A stretch of 64,000 nucleotides of DNA from Stachybotrys elegans (lineage: Eukaryota > Ascomycota > Sordariomycetes > Hypocreales > Stachybotryaceae): positions 744,001 through 808,000 of the forward strand of contig JAGPNK010000005.1 of the NCBI GenBank assembly GCA_020746835.1, read 5' to 3'. The notes beneath the pieces were generated by a model, which did no database searches, was not told the DNA's origin, and saw only the letters and a program-made list of their open reading frames with translations. Of this stretch, positions 21,097-30,870 are shown one piece after another. The first letter of the stretch is position 1. Every line of letters begins with the position of its first letter. Made by a program: the position numbers and the translations under genes.

Positions 21097-22351
21097 TTAC
21101 TTGGCAATCTCGACACCGCCGGTGGCACCTGGTTCTGGTTAGCACGCTGTTCCCAAGCCCTTGATGAAAGCAGGAATGACTTACCGAGAGCCTTCTTCAG
21201 GTCACCGTAGATGGCGAACTGACCAGCGGTCAGGGTACCGACCATGAAGAGACGGGCACCGATACCGCTGTAAGAGCCACGGAGACCGAGCTCACGGGCG
21301 ATCTTGATCAGACGGCTGGTGGTGCCCTCACCGGGGAGACCCTTGGTCTTGTTGATCTTGGACAGCATGGTGTCGGCGGGCTGAGAGACGATGGCGGCGG
21401 CGAAACCGGCAATCAGACCAGAGCCAAGGTTGGCAACGGTCTGCATGCCGTCGGAGAGGTCCTTCTTGGGGAAGGTCTGGAAGACGGCCTCAGAGACCTT
21501 CTCGAAGACGACGAACTTGGCCATGGTGTAGGGGATCCTAGGTTTGTGAGCAATGGCATAAGCAAATACCACCATCATGGGCACTCACTGCTTGAACAGG
21601 ATGGGTCCGAAACCGGCGTAGAAAGCGCCGATACCCTCGTTCTTGAGCATCTTGGAGAAACCACCAATGAGGCCGTTGGCGTAGGTGGGCTCAGACACGA
21701 GACGGATACGGGTGGCCTCAAGAGGGCACAGGGCAATGTCGGCGAAGAACTCGGCGGCAGCGGAAGAGGCCAGGTAGACGGCGGTGCGGTTGTTGGATGC
21801 AGACTCATAGCCGACCAGGTTGATGGCCTGCTGCTTGAAGAACTCGTAACCACCGAACTTGAAGGCACCCTGCAGGAAGTAACCGGCGAAGGTAGGGCCA
21901 ATACCGGTCAGGAGAGCGCCGGCACCCTCGTTCTGGATGACGGTGCGGAAAGAGCCAATCATGCCCTTGTTGTAGGTGACGGGGTCAAGCTGGATACGGG
22001 TCTTGACGCTGTGAGGGCACCGAGGTTAGCGAATTGATCAGATGGATGGCGGTTGCGGGCGGTTGCGGGCGATTGCGCATGCTGCCAAGTGATGGCAATC
22101 CGGGAGCCCGAAAAGGGAGCCCAAGTCGCAATTGAGGCGAGCCGGGGTCACTGCCAACCGCGCAACCGAGGCCGCGGGTGGGAGAACAGAGCAGAGACGT
22201 ACACATCGACGGGAGTGAGAGCACCGTGGGTGACGGAGCAGCAGACGGCACCGGCGAGGGCGAAGCGGGAGTAGAGAGCCAGACCGGAGGGCTTGGTAGG
22301 GTCAGCGGCCTTGGCCTGCTGGACGACAGCGTCGAGCTTAGTGGAAGCCAT
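21097..22351 (-). CDS. MIR1: Mitochondrial phosphate carrier
   Basis: Inner-membrane carrier of the SLC25 family that imports inorganic phosphate for ATP synthesis. Exons 22351-22203, 22008-21589, 21537-21185 and 21128-21097 give 317 aa, the normal length. The three repeat signatures are present: PVDVVKTRIQ after TM1, [11 protein letters not shown] after TM3 and [14 protein letters not shown] after TM5. Other strong matches are [47 protein letters not shown] and [19 protein letters not shown]. The short last exon encodes only [10 protein letters not shown]. The first intron (194 nt) is the longest and interrupts the first signature; the GT|C join restores DVVKT. Highly regular codon use suggests strong expression. 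Confidence 0.95.
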
Positions 22352-24279
22352 TGTGAAGGATAGTTCTGGCGAAGACGGGAGCAACGACAAAGGAGGGAGT
22401 GGAGAGGAGGGATGGGCAGGACAGATGATGAGCCTGGTGATGGATTTGATGGGAGGAAGCAGGAGGAAAGCCGGCGGAAGGGGAAAAAATCGGTTTTGAG
22501 GTTTTTTTTTGGGCCGCTCCCTGAGGCACCTTAACCTGGACTTGCGCCGGCAACTGCAGTGGCTGCTAAGGACAGGGGGGGAGGGACGGGCAAGCTGAGG
22601 CCAACTAACCTGGATCGAGTCGGGACTTCTCGGGTAATTTGCGCCGATAAGTGCCCTGGCCGCAACGGGGAGGCTGGGCGGGCAAGTGTGAGACAGCAGA
22701 ACAGCGCACTGTGCTGTACCCCCCCATCACGCCCGAGGTTGTCTTTGAAGATGGCGAGGCATAAATGAATCTGAAGCCATCTCAACTTTAAGGCAAGGTT
22801 GATTGACAACGGGGGCTCTTTTACCTGTACTCTTTCTTTGCCTTTTCTAAACTGAGTCGCTGCTGGGCTCTTTATTTGTTTCTGTGCTTACGAGATGGCC
22901 TAAGAATGGAGGCTTTAAAAATAGCTGCATCCTCCAACATGTTGACAGTACACTGGGCATACTCGCCCTTGAAAGAAAGGGGGATTCAATGAGAACTTGA
23001 CTCCTGCATATTCAATTCCTCCCGCTACATATGTTGATTATACCATGGTCTTCTTTGCGTCCTCATACGCGCGGGAGCAGAGTACGGAGTATCCGATTAC
23101 TCAATCGTCACTCGGGTCAACAAACCTCGCACTGTGCATGACTAGGTGGATGCTCAACCCACCACTCATCGATGCGGCTTTATCAACGTGATGGGATGGA
23201 CGGGTTCCTTGGTTTCTGGCCTTGTTCGGCTGTGCCTGGCAAAGACTGACCGCCGCCGCCGCCCTTCGGCCGAGCACTCCTCCACCATTTGCCTCCTCCC
23301 TTATCGTGACTGCTTATCTCCGACGAATTACGTACATTTCAGGCTTCTTTTTTTTTTTTGTGCTCACTGTTCGCTCCTCATCCTGTGCGTGCACATCCCG
23401 CCCATCCAAAACATTCTCCACCCCCAGAGTCATCGTGAGACGAACTGTAGGCGCGAGCGTCGTCGTGCCCATACTAGACTCGGTCCATGGTCGCTTCTTC
23501 CCATCATGGCGCAATAGTAAATTGTTGCCGTGGCGTCGCGCGCGGTATGGACAAAGTGCGTTGTGCGCAACGTCGCATTGGAGGAGCATCGTGAAGGAGG
23601 CCCCCAACATTTTCCAGCCTCAAAGCTCATCTTGTGCGGGGAGATGCGAGGGCCTCAGCCACCACTGTCACTTGCCTACCCACGATGCTACTGCACGCGG
23701 CCGTAGTAAGTGTGGGGAGGCGAGAGGGAGGGCGGAGTGCAGCCGCGGAGATACGTCACAAGTGCACCTCTATCGGTCTATGCTTCTTCTTCTTTGCCTG
23801 GTTTCGTCTTGACTGCAACTCTGCACTGCACTTTCGTTTCATGACTATGTATGCCGGTCGGTGTGTGTAGGAGTAAGTAGGTGTGTGGCGCCGCACCTAT
23901 TTTGATGGGTTTGGGGGTTCTATTCTGACGACGCATATAAAAATGGCATGCCGAGCCTGATCTATATCCAACGCTTGTTGCTATCATTATCCCATACCCA
24001 ACCCGACCTTGCTCCCGCTCGCATCTACATCTAGTTCCTCTCTTTATATCGTACAGGCGCTCAAACCATGCTACTAAAACAGTCTCCCTCCGTCGCCCGA
24101 CTCTGACAACCCGCCCCGCCCCTCGTATCCCTTTCTCCCCGTTCTCGTGGCTACTTTTACATGAAACATGAATCAGAACCACCCATCATCATCGTACAGT
24201 AGTCACCGCCAGCCTGGCCCAGGGGTTTGGTGGTGTCTTGGAGGAGGCTCCGGGTGTCGCTCCCGCGAGACCAAGGCTG
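22352..24279. other. Intergenic, 1.93 kb
   Basis: This holds the promoter of the phosphate carrier at its left end, including a T-run at 22501-22510 and pyrimidine-rich tracts. No gene with recognisable content is seen. The part near 24280 probably belongs to the 3' UTR of the small spliced gene. Confidence 0.45.
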
Positions 24280-24525
24280 CTACTGCCTGTTGCGCTGGCC
24301 ATGGGCAGGTGTGCCGTTGAATTTGATGTTGAACTCTGCGATGGCCTGGCCTGCTCTGCCCTTGTAGTCCTGGGGTTTACTCGTGACGATGAACTCCTCG
24401 AATCCTCCAGAGCCACTGCCCTGGGGCACTCGTCCACCACTCGAGCTTCCTGTTCTATACACGGTTAGGCATTGGGGTCGGCCGCTCCGTGTTGGTCAAA
24501 CTCACGGGTTGTTGGGAGAAGGCAT
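24280..24525 (-). CDS. Small spliced protein of 64 aa, unknown function
   Basis: Exons 24525-24506 and 24454-24280 are joined across a 51-nt intron with donor GTGAGT, branch CCTAAC and acceptor TATAG. The product starts MPSPNNPTGSSSGG, is Gly/Ser-rich for about 25 residues, then has a more ordered stretch, GFEEFIVTSKPQDYKG, and an amphipathic part ending GQRNRQ. No signal peptide or membrane segment is seen. The well-formed intron is the best evidence that this is a real gene. Its order (flexible head, folded tail) is common for small fungal proteins, but no family is recognised. Confidence 0.5.
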
Positions 24526-27500
24526 GATGAGACCGGTCAGTCAGAGGAGCGTGAGGCGGCTTCGGTTGGTTCCCGTAGGATGTAGTGAGAACGGGTGGCT
24601 GAAGCTTCGGGATTCCTTCAAAGTCTCAATTGTCGAGTCAAGCCGTGGGCTGCTGGTGAGAAGTGAAGTAGATCTGATGAACAGAGAAACAACATGTCGT
24701 TTGCCGAGGAGAAGTAGGAAGCTTTATAGACCAGAGGAGATAGCCCTCGGCTGCGAAGATTGTCAAATATCTTATTATATCTCAGCGCGTGTGAGTGGAA
24801 ATGGATATACAAAAATGGGCTTCCTGTGTCTTGGTGTAAATGCGCAAAGGGGCAATAGCTACGGCGAGCAGTGCGTGCCATGACGCTGTCGTACCTCCCT
24901 CTCACCTTGGGACCCTGCCCATTCGTCAATTCAATCCCATGTCGCCCGGACATCCCGACCTGTCGAGCTATCTGACCAAGTTGCATATGTCGGTTTCACA
25001 TTTCCCTAAGTACGGTATGTAGGTAAGCCTTGCATAGCCATCTGCGAGAGCGGGAGAGGCAGCCTTCTGGATCCCTGCTGCACTTTGATGCTTCTTCGAA
25101 GGCTTCACATGCGATTCCTCAGGTGTCTGGCCCGTAGGAGCACCGCGCGCGGGAAGCTTGGATCCCGTCTGACGATCGTGGTGCCCTATCCTGGACGGGG
25201 TCGGTATAAGCAGGAATTCCGTGGAGAATGCCGGTCAGCCTGGGGATAGCCCCTGATGCCGGCACTTGTCCTTGGGGTCGCTATAGCCGTGTGCTCCAGG
25301 CCAGACATGGTGAGAGTGGTTCGCCAGGACGGCGGCCGACTCAAGGCAAACACACTGTCTGCATACGACGATGGCATCGCGAGTGCTGTCCCTAAAAATG
25401 CCTTGCCAGGGCAAAGGGTGGCGAATGTTGAGAACATTGCTCATTGTTATTCTTAACATCGTCTGACTCAGTGCTGTGGGTGGAATGTCTGGTTTCAATC
25501 CTGGACCTTATCTTATTGTTGTGGGCGGCGACCCTAAATTTACGATCAGGTGCGCCAGGCACCAGGCACAAGCAAGACCGAAAGATGGTCGATCAACCCA
25601 GACATTTACACTGGCAAGTGGTGGATGAAAATAGACAAGGCCATGGTGGTTGACGCGTCATTGATTCACCCTTGCTTCTAGGGGACGAATTCCAATGCTG
25701 AGAAAGTTCATGACTAAGTGTTGTCTCCGGAATTAACTTGTAGATAATTGTACTTCTCTATCACTCTTCCAATGGACAAGGTGCAAGGAGTTGATGAATG
25801 TTGGATGCGTGACTACCTGCCAGCACGTGCTTCATCCAGGTACTTCCGTGCCTGACCCAAGTACTAAAAGCACGTGTAGGGTAGGGGACTACGTAAAGAT
25901 TTACTGGGGTAAGAGGCGAGTTGGGGGGCTGTTCTTCGGTACTACAGGAGAGTAAGACACATCCAGCATCCATGGATCTAAGGTAATCTGCCACCTGGGA
26001 AACGGATCTTGAACAAGGCTGGAACGGACACAGCTTCGACCAAACAAACACAAGATCCCCCCCTCCTGCCCTTTACAGCTGCGCAACCGGGAAACAAGCC
26101 CGCCTACCCCCAAAGGAATTCATACCTTATCGATATGTAGGTGCCGTCGCACCCACACACCACCACGCTTGGGGATGGCGACTTCATTTGACAGCCCCGA
26201 GCAGCTGAACGAAAGAGAATCAGGGGACCTTCTGGATATCGCAACCAAGGTTGTGCGCCCGCTTCGTCTATTCGCTGACCTGGGATCCGTTCTATCGTCG
26301 GTCCCGAGCGGTCACAGCCTTGCAACAACCTGCAGATCCGGTACTACCCTATAGCCTTGCGTTGGGCCTGCGGCCTTGCCGAGCCCGAGGTGGCCGTTGA
26401 TCGCAGACAACAATAACTCGGCTCCGTGCCGTATTTCAAATGATTACTGCCTTCTCCGGCCTCTACATTTCTGCATCGCCCTCACCAATGGTGATTATGA
26501 TTTATTTCGGGAACGCCGTTGTGATCTTTGGTTACGTCTTTGGCCCCTGAGATGTTGAACCAGAACGCGACAGAATACTTGGGCAACTTCCAGAAAAAGA
26601 CGACGACCCTGTACTGAGTAGTAAAAACTGTGGGAATTTTTGACATTGTCGGACCAAAGCCCCAAGTGCAAGTGTGCCACGAGAACATGTGCAAGGTCAC
26701 GTTTGCTCCAGGTTTTACACCAAGCCACCCAAGCCACTCAAGCCACCGACTGCCCTTGCATGGAACATACCACGTAGAAGCAGGTCACCAGAGGTCACCA
26801 GTACGAAATATCAAAAAGAAGGGAGAGGAGTGTGGACATGGCATAAGCAACAGACGACAGCGTCCCGTCATGCCATCGCCTGAACATGCGATTCAGCGAG
26901 ACTCGGCATTTGGAAATCACACCCAGTGACGAAAACGAGATGCAAGCTGGGCAATGAAAAGCAAGAAGAAAAGCAAGCAGAGCGCAAAGAGCCGGGCGCT
27001 GGCGCATGACATCAGGCGAGGTTGGTACCTCAGCTGGAGACGCACAAAGCAAGGCACAGGAACACAGCTCAGCTCTTGCAGCAGCGGTGTATAACAGGTG
27101 GCGATATACTTTACCAGTTGGGAACGGGGGTGCAATAAACAGGATGGAAAAAGAAAAACGAAGGGGGAAAAAATCGAGATAAAAGAGATATTATTCGAGA
27201 TCAATTATTTAAAATAAAAAGGCTCGTAAACAAGGAAAAAAAGAGAGCAGAAAATAGAAGCACTGGCTGCATATGCATCCGGGAACCACTTGGTGGAAAG
27301 CAGCCGAGGCGGATGGTGATGTTGGCCCGTCGATTGAGGCTTCTGGCCCCATCCAAGTGCAATAGAAATGAGTCAGGCATCCTCTTGTGACATAATCCAA
27401 GCATCAGCACACCCCGACGTACCTGGCACGCAGTAAGGTTTCTCGTGTTTCTCGCAAGCTTAATCCTGCTCGGCTCGCCGGCGAGACTAGTAGCTGGCAT

Positions 27501-30500
27501 GTACTCGGTATACCTGCTTCTATTTCCATTATCAATCTTTCTCTCTTTCTAGATAGCGTGCTCGATCGATCGCCCTTGATCTCCGTCACTGGGTGGAGGG
27601 GGAGGAGCAGAAGACAGTTGCAAGCGTGCCGGATCTTCGTTGAGCCACCATGGCGGGCGGACGTTGGGCCTCCGCAAGGGGGTCCCAAGTGGAGCGCTGA
27701 AGCCCGTGGAAGTCCCGAGAGAGACGAAGAGAGGAAGAAAAGAGAGACCCCGCTGAATACGGGGTTGGCAAGCCATCACGATCCGGGCCACGGCACCTCA
27801 GGCTTCGCTTCGCTTGCAGCTGCTGACCGTGGCTTGCTCCTGTTCGTGTTCAAAGAGGAGGGTTGTGTGAGCTGTCAAGTTTCCTCGAGGCTGCAGCCCC
27901 ATCGACTACTGTACAGTGACGGTATGCAGCAAGGCTGTTTTGCATCCTCACTGGCTGGCGGGCTTATGCAGCTACTGCCCGGGTGGTCGGATGCGATGGG
28001 TCGCCAGATTCTCGACTCTGCCAATGCCTGCATGCATGCGCAAACAGTACGTAGTATGTAGGTGCAGGTGCAGGTACGGATACAGAGACGGGTGTGGGTG
28101 ATGCGCGCAGTCTCGTATCGGCACGGCGTGAGCTAAGTCCCTGTTCCTTGGCCCTGTGAGTTGTTCTTGCATGCTAGGTAGGCTCTTCTTACATCATGAG
28201 CTGAGCTGGCTGGAGAGGGAAAATTTTTCTCACATCGCTTCTGGCCATGACGAGAGGAGGCTGTCGAGGAGAGGCACTTTTGCGCTGGCCTTTTCTTTTT
28301 TTGTTTGTTTTTACGCGCACGACGCAACGGAGTGACGTTTTCCAGGATCATGTACATACGGTGGGAGGGGCGGGGGTGTGCTGAATGTGAAGCACCGGCG
28401 CCAACTTCATCTGATGAACCCTCAGGGACATGCTTCCTCCTACCACACACGCACACACGCACATGCATACGGGTGGCCTTCCCAGGAGGGCAAGAAAGCC
28501 ACCGAGCTGTAGGGGTCTCGGCCGACGGCGGGAGGGAGGAGGAGCAGCAAAAACAAACACGGACCAAACGGAATCCAAAGCAGGAGGAGCCAGTAAAACA
28601 AAACGAAACAAAATTTATTGTCCGGCCAGATATCAGAGTCAGAGGAGATTGCAAAACTTCCTTCGGCGCTGAATTAGCAACTCTACGCCATGGGACGGCT
28701 TCCTCTTGGACTATTGTTAACTTCGCGGGGGAGGCTTGAGAAAGACCCGAAGACTTGCGCCAACAAGATTGTTCGGCTTGCCGGCGTGGCCTCGACCCAT
28801 GATCCCGCGCTAGCTACTTGGTAATGACTAAGTTGAGGTCATAGCGAAGGCAGAGAGAGGTTGCTTTTTGATTGTCGCCATGGGAAGGCGAGATGAGCGT
28901 CCTTATGCGCGACCAGGTGGCCACTTTATTATCTTTTCATTTTTTCTTCTTCTTCTCTTTCGTTTATTTCATTTTGCCCACCTTGTGTCCCCTTGAGCCC
29001 ACGGCAACTGCAACGTTGTTCAGGCACCAGGGGCGGGGGGGGGGGGGCATCGAGATGGGCTAGCAGCTCTCGGTTGGTCGAATACGACGCTGGGTTCTCG
29101 GCGTTAATATCGAGGGGCCATTGAAGGAAGTGAATGCGCGGCGCACGGCCTTCGGTGTGCCCAGCGACGTTTGCGCTCAGGGCTCTTCTGGCATGTGGAT
29201 GGACGGACAGTCTTTCGACTGATAGTAACAATGCCTGCGAAAAACAAAAAAGACTGGAACTAAGGTACCGCAGTACCGCAGTACTTGGCGATGGAGCCCG
29301 CCGGATATGAACCAGGGGCAGTGGCTGCAGGTGGATGCAAGATGAGGGGCTGCTATTGGCCACAGCTCATCATGGCTCCCCTGCGCTAGCACCAACTCGA
29401 GCGATTCGAGGTCCCTCGACCAGGAGATGGAAGCCTCCTCCATCCTCTTTCGTCCTCTCTTTGCCCTTTCTGCCATTCTGCTCCGGCACTCTCTGCGCAG
29501 TCGCCCATGGTAATGAAACTCGACGGCACTGTAACCTTGCCGGGGGGCGCAAAGGGCCATGGTCCGGACCCTCGCCACAGGCTGGACTCCCAGGCTGCCT
29601 GGTAAAGCCATGCGGCGGCAATGAAGAGACCCTGTTACGGGTAGATTGTAGATGGGTTCGGCTGCCACTTCTCAGGTGATCCAATCCCCAGCGCGTGCGA
29701 CCCAGGCTAATAGGCTAGATTAGGGGGGATGCCTGCGAGCCAGGAGATGAGATGGCAGCCAGCGAAGCGCTAACTCACGAGTGCTATCACGAGAACCGAG
29801 CACCGTCCATGGCCCCCTTCCAGAACACGTATTGGAGGGCCGCCGGCGTCGTTGGAAATGAGAGCCACTCTCCATTGGGACGCACTGATCACCCTGCTCT
29901 TCCTTCTGCACCAGCGGCGCACCGGTCGCCTGCCTAGCACGCCCTGATCGGCTCGGCTTGGTCGGCTCTCTCGAAAAAGACATGACACCGTCGAGCTGGC
30001 GTCATGGCCGCCGGTCCGGATCCTGTCCTGAGCAACCCCTCCAAAAGAGCGACGAATCGAACCTGGTGAAACTTGGGCGGCAGCCGCTAGCCACCTTTAG
30101 CCAGGGGTTCAACTGACATGGAGCCGGGCCTGTGGAGGCATCGAGCCATCAACTCCCCAATGGCACAGCCGGGCCCCCCTCCCTTCCCTCGCCGATGGCC
30201 CCACGCAGCCCGTCGTGGATGAACATGGCATACGACATGGGGTGGTTATTTACAGAGGCGGAACTGCGTCTCCTCGTATTGGTCTCCATCACGAGAGAGA
30301 ACGGAGCGCTACCACCTCTCAGGGATGCGCCTTTGGGCACTCAAGCCAAGCCTCAAAAGAAAAAAAAAACCCGCCGTGGAGCTCTTGCTACCCCCATCAA
30401 TGAATCGCCCTTGCCCTTGTTTGGATGCCTTCTTATACCAATTAGGCAATTGTTAAAGGGGACTCACGATGGTGCTGGGGGGGAGGAAGCCGTCCAGGGG

Positions 30501-30870
30501 GGTGCTGGTAACCGCACGCTCAAGTGGATGCATCATGGCGTCGCTGGATAGCTACCGGTAGATGGACGACAAGGTGGATTTCGCCCAGGCGTGGGCAGAC
30601 GGACGACAATGGGACGCACACACTCACACTACTTTCCTCTGTCCTGACCGTGGATAAAAGATCTAGAAGATCTCCCCATCCCCATCTTCGGTCCCTCTCT
30701 TCCCTCTTTTCCTCACCACCAGTCACTCGCTCGAACCGGTGCTTTCATTCGCTTTTTCCTTGCTTCAATCTGTCTGTGTGTCTTAATATCTTGTCACTTT
30801 CCATTCGCTTCACCGCACAACAGAGTTTACGAACCAAGATTACTTTCGTTCTTACAAAGCTCAATCCAAA
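24526..30870. other. Gene-poor stretch, 6.35 kb
   Basis: No ORF here has convincing domain content, and several of the longest lack an ATG. Local patterns include short direct repeats at 26729-26755 (CAAGCCAC units) and 26783-26803 (AGGTCACCAG twice), a CA-rich patch at 28446-28465, a 13-G run at 29035-29047 and GTACCGCA repeats at 29263-29284. GC content stays similar to the genic DNA, so heavy RIP decay is not evident. The right end (30640-30870) is the promoter of the mucin-like gene. Confidence 0.5.
29035..29047. repeat. Poly-G run, 13 nt
   Basis: A single-base run at which assembly errors are likely. Confidence 0.8.

Noticed and set aside
27558..28061. 167-codon ORF on the plus strand
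   Set aside because: No ATG start, composition typical of GC-rich random frames, no recognisable motif.
29177..29668. 163-codon ORF on the minus strand
   Set aside because: It starts at GTG and has no domain. The sequence lies in a gene-poor stretch without support.
30030..30125. Possible tRNA around GGTTCGATTC on the minus strand
   Set aside because: An A-box-like stretch exists, but T-stem and acceptor bases do not pair.
24526..30870. CRISPR array, plasmid or phage signals
   Set aside because: The repeats seen are short and irregular, and the window is eukaryotic nuclear DNA.
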